Shown here: positions 23,678 to 32,151 of the stretch, one piece after another
Layout of the letters: each line of letters opens with the position of its first letter
Numbering within the stretch: position 1 is the stretch's first letter
Assembly (NCBI GenBank): GCA_024402505.1
Contig: JAKSTP010000006.1
Location: 1 to 64,000 of the forward strand
Length of the DNA: 64,000 bases
Source: Treponema sp.
Lineage (GTDB): Bacteria > Spirochaetota > Spirochaetia > Treponematales > Treponemataceae
Direction: 5' to 3'
Translations under genes and position numbers: made by a program
Notes under the pieces: model-generated
Told to the model about the DNA's origin: nothing
Databases searched by the model: none
Seen by the model: only the letters and a program-made list of their open reading frames with translations

Positions 23678-25444
23678 TTAGGCCTTAGCGTCTTCTACCA
23701 GTTTCCAGTATTTTCCTTTCTTTGCCAAAAGCTCTTCGTGAGTTCCTGCTTCCAGAATGTTTTTTTCGTCAACAACAAAAATGATGTCGGCGTTCTGGAT
23801 GGTAGAAAGACGGTGCGCAATTACAAAAGATGTTCTTCCTTTCAAAAGGGCCGCAATTCCTTTCTGGATAAGCTGTTCTGTTTTTGTATCAATTGATGAT
23901 GTAGCTTCGTCCAGAATCAGGATGCGAGGGTCGCTCAACATGGTTCTTGCAAATGCAACCAGCTGTCCCTGACCTTTTGAAAGTTCTCCTCCACGGCTTG
24001 TTAATTCCGTATCGTATCCTTTTTCCATCTTCTCAATAAATTCGTGGGCGTGTACAACTTTTGCCGCGGCTATTATTTCTTCTTCGGTGGCATCAAGTTT
24101 TCCGTAGCGGATATTGTCCCTGATTGTTCCCGAAAAAATAAAGTTGTCCTGGGTCATAACGCCCATCTGTGTTCGCAGACTGTTTATTGTTACGTCCCGG
24201 ATGTCGTATCCATCAATAAGGACTGCACCTTCCTGAACATCATAAAAACGACTGATCAGGTTTACGATGGTAGACTTTCCGGCTCCCGTTGGACCAACCA
24301 GAGCAACAGTCTTGCCTGCAACAATGTCAAAGCTTACATTTTCAAGAACGTTTTCTTTTCCTGTATACGAAAAAGTAACGTTATTAAATTTTACATTTCC
24401 CTGAATCTGCGGCATTTCTACTGCATCTTCCTTGTCTACAAGCTTTGCTTCAGTGTCCATAATTTCAAAAACACGTTCTGCACCGGAAACTGTGGTTACC
24501 AGCTGATTATAAAACTGACTCAGGTTCATGATTGGCTGCCAGAACATGCCGATGTAAGTTCCAAAAGCAATGTATGTACCAATTGAAACATCAGTTACAC
24601 CAATCACCTTGATACCTACGTAATACATGGCCATTGTTCCAAGACTCCAGCACAAATCAATTACCGACCAGTAAGCGTCGCCCCATTTAACGGCATTTAC
24701 GAAGGCCCCTCGGTACTCCCCAATAATTGAACGGAAAGTAGCGTTAGTTTCATTCTGAGCATTGAAAGAATGAATTACCTTCATGCCGGAAAAATCTTCA
24801 TTTACAAAGGCGCTCATGTTGGACTGCTTTTTCCGGAACAGCTGCCAGTAGTTGTGGCTCTTTTTTGAAATAACCCAAACTCCTATCATCATTGGTGGCA
24901 GACTGAACAGTGAAGCAAGTGCCAGACGCCAGTTTTTTGTAAACATGATAACGCCTACTGCAATTACCGTAATCAGTTCAGGAATCAATGTTGTTACACA
25001 GTTTTCCATAATATCCTTGAGGGAATTAACATCACCTGTAATTCGGGCAAGGATTTTTCCAATTGGACGTGAATCAAAAAAATTCAAGTCCAGTGTTTCA
25101 ATGTGAGTATAAAGCTGCTCACGAATCTCAAGAATTACCTGGTTACTTGTTTTTGCCATTAAAAGCATTCGCAGTTTAATGGCCAGTACCAGTCCCAGAT
25201 TAAGAGCTGCAGCCAGAATTACCAGACGGATAAATCCCTGCAGATCTTTTGGCATAATGTACTTGTCAACGGCAGCTTCAAAAAACAGAGGGTTGATCAG
25301 CTGGACACAAGTACCGAATCCCATAAGCAAAAGAACGATGGAAATTCGTCCTTTATATTTAAGCAAGTATCTTAAAAGACGAGCGATTGTAACAATTTTT
25401 GGCTTGTCTACGCTCATCTCGTCCTCTTTATATGAATTCATCAT
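23678..25444 (-). CDS. ABC exporter half-transporter (permease plus ATPase)
   Basis: A 588-residue fusion of a six-helix membrane domain (about residues 30-310) and an ATPase. Walker A GPTGAGKS, the Q-loop near MTQDNFIFSG, signature LSKGQGQLVAFAR, Walker B ILILDEATS and the H-loop VIAHRLST are all present. It starts 20 bases after the stop of a second half-transporter, so the two probably form a heterodimeric multidrug or lipid exporter. ATG at 25444 has GGAG upstream; ATG at 25417 with AAGAGGA is an equally good alternative start. Confidence 0.9.
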   Translation of the reverse strand: MMNSYKEDEMSVDKPKIVTIARLLRYLLKYKGRISIVLLLMGFGTCVQLINPLFFEAAVDKYIMPKDLQGFIRLVILAAALNLGLVLAIKLRMLLMAKTSNQVILEIREQLYTHIETLDLNFFDSRPIGKILARITGDVNSLKDIMENCVTTLIPELITVIAVGVIMFTKNWRLALASLFSLPPMMIGVWVISKKSHNYWQLFRKKQSNMSAFVNEDFSGMKVIHSFNAQNETNATFRSIIGEYRGAFVNAVKWGDAYWSVIDLCWSLGTMAMYYVGIKVIGVTDVSIGTYIAFGTYIGMFWQPIMNLSQFYNQLVTTVSGAERVFEIMDTEAKLVDKEDAVEMPQIQGNVKFNNVTFSYTGKENVLENVSFDIVAGKTVALVGPTGAGKSTIVNLISRFYDVQEGAVLIDGYDIRDVTINSLRTQMGVMTQDNFIFSGTIRDNIRYGKLDATEEEIIAAAKVVHAHEFIEKMEKGYDTELTSRGGELSKGQGQLVAFARTMLSDPRILILDEATSSIDTKTEQLIQKGIAALLKGRTSFVIAHRLSTIQNADIIFVVDEKNILEAGTHEELLAKKGKYWKLVEDAKA

Positions 25445-25464
25445 AAACAACTCCGTATCACTTT

Positions 25465-27186
25465 TTATTCCGCGTACTGTGTGCAATATGTCTCGTAGTA
25501 GAGACCCTTCTGTTCCAAAAGCTGGCCGTGATTTCCTCTTTCGGCAATTTTTCCGTCTTCCAGAACGATGATTTCATCTGCCTTTTTAACCGCGCTGATT
25601 CGGTGGGCAATAATGATTTTTGTCATGCCTTCCAAAGACTGCAGCATACTCTGGATTTTCTGCTCAGTTTCAGTATCCAAAGCAGATGTACTGTCATCTA
25701 GAATAAGCACCGGCTTGTTGCGGCAAAGAGCCCTTGCAATTGTAAGGCGCTGTTTCTGTCCTCCTGAAAGACCAACTCCTCGTTCACCAATTACGGTGTT
25801 CAGCTTTTCGTTCAGATTGAAAACAAATTCGTCGCTGGCAGAGAGTTCGATTGAAGCATCCACCAGTTCTTCCGTAAGATTGTCCCGGTCACCAAGACGC
25901 ACATTTCCGTCAATTGAATCACTGAACAAGAAGATGTCCTGCATAACGGTAGAAACGTTTTCCCGCAGCTGCCACAAAGGAAGTTCCTTGATGTTCACGT
26001 CGTCCAGGCGGATTTCACCTTCACTGCAATCGTAAATGCGTTTAAGCAGGTTTGTGATTGTTGTTTTTCCCGAACCTGTTGCACCCATAATACCAAGGGT
26101 TTTTCCTTTTTCTACGCAGAAACTGATATCGTCCAGAATCTTAGTTCCATTTTCCCGGGTAAAGCTGACATGTGAAAATTCAACTTTTCCTTCGATGGAA
26201 GGCAATTTGTTTTCATCACCAACGCTCTTAATCTCTGTTTCTTCGGCAAAAATCTTATTAAGTCGCTTAACCGATGCAAAGCCCTGGGAAAGACCGCTTG
26301 TAAGCCAGCCCAGCATTTCCATTGGCCACACAATATTTGAAGCGTAGGAAATAAAGGCTGTAAGATCACCTACCGTAAGATCACTTCCCTTCATAACCAT
26401 AATACCGCCAGGCACAAGCACCAGATACGGCAGAATATGGGTAATGCACTGAATCAGAGGATAGTATTTTACAAAAACCCTGGACTGCCCAATGTTCAGA
26501 TCGCGGAATTTTCGGGCATGTTCAAAGAACTTCTGTTTTTCGTACTCTTCCCGTGCAAATGATTTTACTGTTCTAATTCCGGCAAGATTTTCCTGAGCAG
26601 TATTGTTAAGCTCTGCGCCACTTTCTGCAATGGCTTCAAATCCGCTGCCCAGTTTTCCTTCCATTCTGATGGCGATAAAGGCCGCAAGTCCCATAGAAAC
26701 GGTAGGGATAATGGCCAGTTTCCAGTTCAGGCGGTACATACAGAACAATGCAAGACCCGAATGGATTACAGTCTGGAGAAGAAGCATTCCGATATAACTG
26801 AAAATGTCCCAGACTTTACCTGCGTCTTCGGTAATGCGGGCCATGAGTTCACCGGTGTTAATTTTGTCGAAAAAGTTAGCTGACAGACTTTGAATTTTTT
26901 CGAACAGTTCAATTCGTAAGTCTGATCCAATTTTTGAACCCACCATATCACAGGTGAATTCCTTAATGTAGTTGAAAAAGAATCTTCCTACTCCAACGGC
27001 GAGGATTGAAAGGAGACAGGAACCCAACAAATCGATTTTTCTACCCACCAGAACTTCGTCAACAATCTTTTTGTAAACCAGAGGGTAATACATGTCGAGG
27101 GCAATACAAGTGATTAAAGCCACCAGTACAATCGAATAAGCCCACCAATACTTCTTAAGATAAGAAAGTAATTTTATTTTTTTCAC
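25465..27186 (-). CDS. ABC exporter half-transporter (permease plus ATPase)
   Basis: A 573-residue partner of the downstream half-transporter. The membrane domain covers residues 1-300; the ATPase has Walker A GATGSGKT, signature LSGGQKQRLTIARAL, Walker B VLILDDSTSALD and IIIAHRISAV. Walker B is followed by Asp-Ser rather than the usual Glu-Ala in ILDDSTSA; the same substitution of the catalytic glutamate marks the degenerate site of many heterodimeric exporters, which supports pairing with the other subunit. The start is GTG at 27186 with GGGG upstream. Confidence 0.9.
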   Translation of the reverse strand: MKKIKLLSYLKKYWWAYSIVLVALITCIALDMYYPLVYKKIVDEVLVGRKIDLLGSCLLSILAVGVGRFFFNYIKEFTCDMVGSKIGSDLRIELFEKIQSLSANFFDKINTGELMARITEDAGKVWDIFSYIGMLLLQTVIHSGLALFCMYRLNWKLAIIPTVSMGLAAFIAIRMEGKLGSGFEAIAESGAELNNTAQENLAGIRTVKSFAREEYEKQKFFEHARKFRDLNIGQSRVFVKYYPLIQCITHILPYLVLVPGGIMVMKGSDLTVGDLTAFISYASNIVWPMEMLGWLTSGLSQGFASVKRLNKIFAEETEIKSVGDENKLPSIEGKVEFSHVSFTRENGTKILDDISFCVEKGKTLGIMGATGSGKTTITNLLKRIYDCSEGEIRLDDVNIKELPLWQLRENVSTVMQDIFLFSDSIDGNVRLGDRDNLTEELVDASIELSASDEFVFNLNEKLNTVIGERGVGLSGGQKQRLTIARALCRNKPVLILDDSTSALDTETEQKIQSMLQSLEGMTKIIIAHRISAVKKADEIIVLEDGKIAERGNHGQLLEQKGLYYETYCTQYAE

Positions 27187-27285
27187 TTCAGCCCCAGGGT
27201 ATTGAAAAACCCCAAATATACGCGCGAGGAAGCCTTAGTTTTGATAACATAAAGTTTTATCTCCAATATGTCAATAGACCCCGCA

Positions 27286-27314
27286 TTGAAACTGCATTTT
27301 CTATACATTATACT
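27286..27314 (+). promoter_or_regulatory. Promoter of the ModF-like gene, apparently leaderless
   Basis: TTGAAA (27286-27291) and TATACT (27309-27314), 17-base spacing; the ATG at 27321 follows the -10 box after six bases with no ribosome site. Confidence 0.6.
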
Positions 27315-27320
27315 TTGCTT

Positions 27321-28904
27321 ATGTCCAAGATTACCATTAAAAATTGCCGTATTGAAACTAATAAAAATATTCTTATTGATCACGTTACCTGGGAATTTAC
27401 CGATGGCCAGATCTGGCTGGTGATTGGTCCTAACGGTGGCGGAAAAGCTGAGTTTTTGAATGCTATTTCCGGTGATCCTTCCCTTCGCATTGTACCCAAC
27501 GCTCCTTCTTCTGAAAACCCAACTGAAACACCTTTATATTCTTCGGTTTTTGGCAACGATATAGAAATTGTTTCTTTGGAAAGAGCAGCCCGCCTTATTC
27601 AAGAAGAGCGTGAAAATGATGAAAGTGAATATGTGGAAGGCGGCGTAGACATTGGACGAACAGGCCGTGTTTTCATTGCGGAAAGCCTTTGCGGTACCAT
27701 TGCCAAAAATGCACCGCTTCCGGCAATTGCTCTTGAACTGGACAGCCGGCCTGAAATCAAACTTTGCGGCATTGAAAAGATCCTGGACCGGGGACTTAAA
27801 TATATGTCCACCGGAGAAATCCGCCGAACTCTTTTAGCCCGGGCCCTTATAAGCGGAAAAAAACTTCTTATTCTTTCGGATCCATTTGCCGGCCTTGATA
27901 AAGAAAGCCGATCAATTCTTCTGAAGTTCTTCGAAAATTATCCTTCACTGATTATGGGCATGGAAAGATGGCACGAAATTCCTTCATCAATTACCCACGT
28001 TCTTGAATGGAAAAACAAGGAGATTTCTTTCTGCGGACCACGTGACCAATACGAAAAACTTCTTGAAAAACGGGCCGCCGAAAAAGCAGCCACCTCCGAA
28101 GAAGAAAAAACCGCCTTCAATTCGGAACTTGCCCAAACTTTGAACGACACTTCCGTTATCCGGGAATCGGTTTCATCAAAAGAAACTATGCTAAAATCGG
28201 AAAGCCCAGTTCTCATTGAAATGAACAACGTAAATGTTGGCTGGGACGATCACAAGGTTCTTAGAAATCTTACATGGAAACTTCGTCAGGGCGAACACTG
28301 GCTTATCCGCGGTCCAAACGGTTCAGGAAAAACCACTTTCCTTGAACTTATTACCGGCGACAACGGACAGGTTTACGCCAACGACGTGCGCATCTTTGGA
28401 GTAAAGCGTGGTAGTGGTGAAAGTATCTGGGAAATTAAACAGAAACTTGGCATTGTTTCCTACCGAATGCACGTTGAATATCGTATGCTGGGTGGAACTA
28501 GCCTTAAGAACGTAATTGTTTCCGGATTCCGAGATTCCATTGGACTATATGGAGCCGCAACTGATGTTGAAATGACCGCTGCCCTAAAATGGCTTAAACT
28601 TGGTGGCTTTGAAGGACGCGAAAACGAAAGCTTCGGTGCCTTAAGCTACGGTGAACAGCGTGCCATCCTTATTCTGCGCTCTGCCGTAAAATGTCCGCCT
28701 ATCCTTATTCTTGATGAACCTTGCCACGGTCTTGATGAAACTTACCGTGACAGAATCCTTCAGCTCATGGAAAAAATTGCGGAAACCGGAGATGTTACTC
28801 TTCTCCATGTTACACACGATCCTTCAGAAAAACTTTCAAGTGAAAAACATATCCTTGAACTGCATCCTGACGAAGATCCAATGTACAAGATTATAGAAGA
28901 GTAA
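27321..28904 (+). CDS. ModF/PhrA-like double ABC ATPase
   Basis: A 527-residue cytosolic protein with two fused ABC ATPase domains and no membrane segments, like ModF (PhrA). The second domain is complete: GPNGSGKTTF, SYGEQRAILILRSA, ILILDEPCHGLDE, LLHVTHDP. The first has GPNGGGKAEF, where alanine replaces the Walker A Ser/Thr, and ILSDPFAGLD, where Ser-Asp-Pro replaces the usual Asp-Glu-Pro, so it probably binds but does not hydrolyse ATP well. No molybdate permease is nearby, so a transport role is not supported here. The function remains open. Confidence 0.8.
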   Translation: MSKITIKNCRIETNKNILIDHVTWEFTDGQIWLVIGPNGGGKAEFLNAISGDPSLRIVPNAPSSENPTETPLYSSVFGNDIEIVSLERAARLIQEERENDESEYVEGGVDIGRTGRVFIAESLCGTIAKNAPLPAIALELDSRPEIKLCGIEKILDRGLKYMSTGEIRRTLLARALISGKKLLILSDPFAGLDKESRSILLKFFENYPSLIMGMERWHEIPSSITHVLEWKNKEISFCGPRDQYEKLLEKRAAEKAATSEEEKTAFNSELAQTLNDTSVIRESVSSKETMLKSESPVLIEMNNVNVGWDDHKVLRNLTWKLRQGEHWLIRGPNGSGKTTFLELITGDNGQVYANDVRIFGVKRGSGESIWEIKQKLGIVSYRMHVEYRMLGGTSLKNVIVSGFRDSIGLYGAATDVEMTAALKWLKLGGFEGRENESFGALSYGEQRAILILRSAVKCPPILILDEPCHGLDETYRDRILQLMEKIAETGDVTLLHVTHDPSEKLSSEKHILELHPDEDPMYKIIEE

Positions 28905-28905
28905 C

Positions 28906-28955
28906 AGGCATCATTAGAAGTGGTAGTTGAATCCAACAACAATGCCTATTTTTTT
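28906..28955 (+). terminator. Terminator between the ModF-like gene and cheB
   Basis: AGGCAT (28906-28911) pairs with ATGCCT (28942-28947) around an inner GTTGAATCCAAC hairpin, followed by seven T residues; probably serves the plus-strand gene. Confidence 0.5.
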
Positions 28956-30153
28956 AACGCATGTAGTGTTCTGCTGCCAGATTATTTACTTCCCGTGCCA
29001 TGTCTGCCAGGGCTACCTGTTTTTGAACTGCACCCATTTCCCAGGCTACTCGAGGCATACCGTAAACGATGGAAGATTTTTCATCCTGTCCCAAAGTCCA
29101 GGCTCCTTCTTTTCGCATTTCGGCAAGCTGGGCTGCTCCGTCTTTTCCCATGCCGGTCATAATAATTCCAAGGGCGTGGTTCTGATATACTTTTGCTGCA
29201 CTTTCAAAAAGAACATCTGCGGAAGGACGGTGACCGTTGCGCTGAGGTGCATCTGAGAGACGGATTACATTTCCGATAGCCCGTTTTTCGATGTAAATAT
29301 GATGGCTTCCCGGAGCAATGTAAATGTGACCGCCGAAAATTGGTTCTCCATCAACTGCTTCACTTACTTCCAGCGGACAGATTGAATTCAAACTGCGGGC
29401 GAATTCTGTTGTAAATCCTGCAGGCATATGCTGAACTACAAGAATCGGCTGTTTCAAATCTGGAGAAAGCTCCTTGAACATTTCCCGGAGGGCATTTGGT
29501 CCACCGGTAGAAATTCCAAGAACAATCACTTCAATGCGACCGCCGTCACGTACAGGTGTAATAGTCTGTTTTTCTTTTGGTTTTGAAGGCTGCTGCCAGA
29601 AAGAAGATTTTACTTCCTCTTTTTTGATGGTTACATTCTGTACACCCTGTTCAATCTTTTTCTGCTGAACAAATTTTTCTGCAGCCCGGTATTTAATCTG
29701 ATTATGAAAGAAATCAGGTTCGTGTACATTTTTGTGATGCATACTTGCGTAAGCTCCACCATAGGCAGAAACGCATTCAACAATATGTTCGCTTACATCA
29801 GAAATTTTAAGAGTAACTGATCCACCTGGTTTTGTAATAAAATCGCTGGCACCAAGTGAAAGACACTGCATAGTAACAGAAGCGCCTTCTGTAGCTACGC
29901 TTGAAAGAATGATTACAGGTACATCAATACGGCGTGCCTTTCTTTCTTCAAGAAATTTCACACCATTCATAACTGGCATTTCAATATCAAGAAGAATAAC
30001 ATCCGGTCTGAATTCAGCCATGCGGTCAAGAAGATCCTGTCCGTTTACTGCTTTTCCGGCAATTTTAAGTCCTTCGTTTTCTTCGATAATTCGGCCAATC
30101 AAATTTCGCATCAATGCCGAATCATCACAAATAGCTACTCTGATATCATCCAT
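28954..30153 (-). CDS. cheB: Chemotaxis protein-glutamate methylesterase CheB
   Basis: A 399-residue CheB. The receiver domain (residues 1-125) has the phosphorylation site Asp56 in VILLDIEMPVMNG. A linker of about 75 residues is unusually long and basic. The methylesterase domain carries the catalytic triad in GISTGGPNAL (Ser), VVQHMPAGFT (His) and MTGMGKDGAAQL (Asp). It removes methyl groups from chemoreceptor glutamates when phosphorylated by CheA, giving adaptation. It lies 21 bases after cheR, behind an AGGAAAGAG site. Confidence 0.95.
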   Translation of the reverse strand: MDDIRVAICDDSALMRNLIGRIIEENEGLKIAGKAVNGQDLLDRMAEFRPDVILLDIEMPVMNGVKFLEERKARRIDVPVIILSSVATEGASVTMQCLSLGASDFITKPGGSVTLKISDVSEHIVECVSAYGGAYASMHHKNVHEPDFFHNQIKYRAAEKFVQQKKIEQGVQNVTIKKEEVKSSFWQQPSKPKEKQTITPVRDGGRIEVIVLGISTGGPNALREMFKELSPDLKQPILVVQHMPAGFTTEFARSLNSICPLEVSEAVDGEPIFGGHIYIAPGSHHIYIEKRAIGNVIRLSDAPQRNGHRPSADVLFESAAKVYQNHALGIIMTGMGKDGAAQLAEMRKEGAWTLGQDEKSSIVYGMPRVAWEMGAVQKQVALADMAREVNNLAAEHYMR

Positions 30154-30174
30154 TTTTACTCTTTCCTGTTTTTG

Positions 30175-30996
30175 TTATTTTACCATTTTCTGGTAAAGAC
30201 AAGCCCATTCAGTTTTAAGGAATTCAAACTGTGTTTTCATTCCAAACAGTGACTCCGAATGCCCGATATAAAGATAAGACTGTGGTGCCATGGAATCGTA
30301 GAATCTGTTGATTACGGCAAGCTGAGCTGGTTCGTCAAAATAAATCAAAACATTTCGGCAGAAAATAACGTCCAGGTTTCGTGCTCCAGAATCGTTCTTA
30401 AGGTTATGGTAGTCAAAATGAACTGTATCCATAATCTCTTTTTTCATCTGATAGCCGCCTTCTACCTTTGTAAAGAAACGTTCCAGATAATCGGCAGGAA
30501 TACCATCAATTCGATTGTCGGCATAAAAGCCCTGCTGTCCTACCATAAGGGATTTAAGGGAAATGTCAGAGGCAGTTACCTTGAAAGTATATGGCGGTTT
30601 TACAATATCCTTAAGAATCATGGCGATTGTGTAAGGCTCTTCACCCGTAGAACAACCGGCACTCCATACACGGATTACATTATCGCGGCCATTGGCTTTT
30701 TTGTGCTCAATTACCTTTGGAATAACGTAATTAATAAAGGCATCAAAGTGAGGCTGGTTCCGGAAGAAACGTGTCAGATTTGTTGTCACAGAATCGAGCA
30801 TTACCTTCATTTCTTCTTTATCAGTAGTGATGATATTGTAATACTCTTTTGGTGTGGCAATCTGCTTTCGGTGAAGCAAATCCTTCATTCGGCTGTCCAG
30901 AATGGAACGGTTTGTTGCAGAGAATGTAATGCCACTTTCATCGTAGATCAATTTGCGGAAAAGTTCAAAGTCCGCATCAGTTAAAATATCTGCCAT
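30175..30996 (-). CDS. cheR: Chemotaxis protein methyltransferase CheR
   Basis: A 273-residue CheR. The N-terminal helical domain (ADFELFRKLIYDESGITFS) precedes the methyltransferase domain with WSAGCSTGEEPYTIAM (S-adenosylmethionine site) and DVIFCRNVLIYFD, both hallmarks of the family. It methylates glutamates in chemoreceptors and opposes CheB. It heads the two-gene operon. TATAAT lies seven bases upstream of the ATG with TTGAAG 17 bases before it, and there is no ribosome site, so the message is probably leaderless. Confidence 0.95.
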   Translation of the reverse strand: MADILTDADFELFRKLIYDESGITFSATNRSILDSRMKDLLHRKQIATPKEYYNIITTDKEEMKVMLDSVTTNLTRFFRNQPHFDAFINYVIPKVIEHKKANGRDNVIRVWSAGCSTGEEPYTIAMILKDIVKPPYTFKVTASDISLKSLMVGQQGFYADNRIDGIPADYLERFFTKVEGGYQMKKEIMDTVHFDYHNLKNDSGARNLDVIFCRNVLIYFDEPAQLAVINRFYDSMAPQSYLYIGHSESLFGMKTQFEFLKTEWACLYQKMVK

Positions 30997-31003
30997 AAAG
31001 CAT

Positions 31004-31032
31004 ATTATATCTCAAAAATCTCTAATCTTCAA
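31004..31032 (-). promoter_or_regulatory. Promoter of cheR-cheB, apparently leaderless
   Basis: On the minus strand TTGAAG (31032-31027) and TATAAT (31009-31004) are 17 bases apart; the cheR ATG at 30996 follows after seven bases. Confidence 0.6.
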
Positions 31033-31153
31033 GAAAAATATGCTTTATACCCTGATTAAGTGCATTTTCATTAGATTATCAATCTCCATTTTGCCGAAAA
31101 ACCCATTTCAAACACTATTAATATATGACTGAAATATTTTAAGGAGGTTTGTT

Positions 31154-32083
31154 TTGGTTAAAAGCAATCCGAAGTATAAAGACCGGCTCTTCTGCTCTAT
31201 TTTTGGAAGTTCCGAGAATAAAGAATGGCTTCTGTCCATTGTAAACGCCATTTCCGACAGCCATTACACCATGGAAGATGAAATGGTCATTACAACGCTG
31301 GATGATGTTATCTTCATTAAAATGAAAAATGATGTGTCATTTCTTTTGGACAACCAGATGTTTCTGTTTGAACACCAGAGTAGTTTTTGTCCCAACATGC
31401 CCTTGAGAGGACTGTTATATTTTGCCCAGCTTTATGAATCCCTTCTTGAACAAAACGATATTGTTCTTTACTCATCTAAATTAATAAAAATTCCTTCTCC
31501 CCGTTTCTTTGTTTTTTACAATGGTAATAGGGAAGTAAGTGATCGTTCCGTTCTCAGACTTTCAGATGCCTTCATTGAATCAGGCAATGACGCTTATGGA
31601 GCCTTTGAATGGACAGCAACAATGCTGAATATTAATTACGGTCATAACAGTAAGCTTCTTGAAAAATGTAAACCTTTACAGGATTATTCCCGCTATGTTA
31701 AAATGGTACGTGACGGAATGAACAGTAGACTCACTTTATCTGAAGCCGTTGAGAAAGCTGTAAATTACGCTGTAGACCACGATTTTTTAAACGGTTATTT
31801 TAAGAAATGGAGAGGCGATGTTATGCTGAAAAGTATGGTCGAATTCGATGAAGAAAAATACAAAAAAGTAATAACAGAAGAAGCTCGTGAAGAAGGACTT
31901 GCCGAAGGGCGTAACATTGGTCTTGCCGAAGGTCTTGCCGAGGGGCGTAACATTGGTCTTGCTGAAGGAGAAAAAGAAGCCCGCCTGTCCATTGCACAAA
32001 ATGCTTTGAAAATGGGGATGTCTGCAACTCAGATTTCCCAATTAACCGGTCTAGCCGAAAGTGATGTTCTGAAACTTGCATAA
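31154..32083 (+). CDS. Rpn family nuclease / PD-(D/E)XK transposase-like protein
   Basis: A 309-residue protein of the Rpn (recombination-promoting nuclease) group. Features: NPKYKDRLFCSIFGSSENKEWLLSI, LDDVIFIKMKNDVSFLLDNQMFLFEHQSS (nuclease core with D and E-x-Q), and FFVFYNGNREVSD. The C-terminal tail has two 12-residue repeats (GLAEGRNIGLAE), coded by 36-bp tandem DNA repeats, then a helix with QISQLTGLAESDVLKL. TTG start with a perfect AAGGAGG upstream. It stands alone with its own terminator. Such genes spread in spirochaetes and may damage or recombine DNA. Confidence 0.85.
   Translation: MVKSNPKYKDRLFCSIFGSSENKEWLLSIVNAISDSHYTMEDEMVITTLDDVIFIKMKNDVSFLLDNQMFLFEHQSSFCPNMPLRGLLYFAQLYESLLEQNDIVLYSSKLIKIPSPRFFVFYNGNREVSDRSVLRLSDAFIESGNDAYGAFEWTATMLNINYGHNSKLLEKCKPLQDYSRYVKMVRDGMNSRLTLSEAVEKAVNYAVDHDFLNGYFKKWRGDVMLKSMVEFDEEKYKKVITEEAREEGLAEGRNIGLAEGLAEGRNIGLAEGEKEARLSIAQNALKMGMSATQISQLTGLAESDVLKLA
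31895..31966 (+). repeat. Two 36-bp tandem repeats within the Rpn gene
   Basis: Units at 31895-31930 and 31931-31966 differ at a few third-codon positions and encode GLAEGRNIGLAE twice. Copy number could change without breaking the frame. Confidence 0.8.
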
Positions 32084-32089
32084 AAGAAT

Positions 32090-32131
32090 AAGGGCTGCCA
32101 CGAAAGACTTTACTTTCAATGGGCAGCCCTT
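32090..32131. terminator. Bidirectional terminator between Rpn gene and ilvB
   Basis: AAGGGCTGCC (32090-32099) pairs perfectly with GGCAGCCCTT (32122-32131); TTTTATTTT follows on the plus side. Confidence 0.75.
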
Positions 32132-32151
32132 TTATTTTGCTGAGAAAAAAC

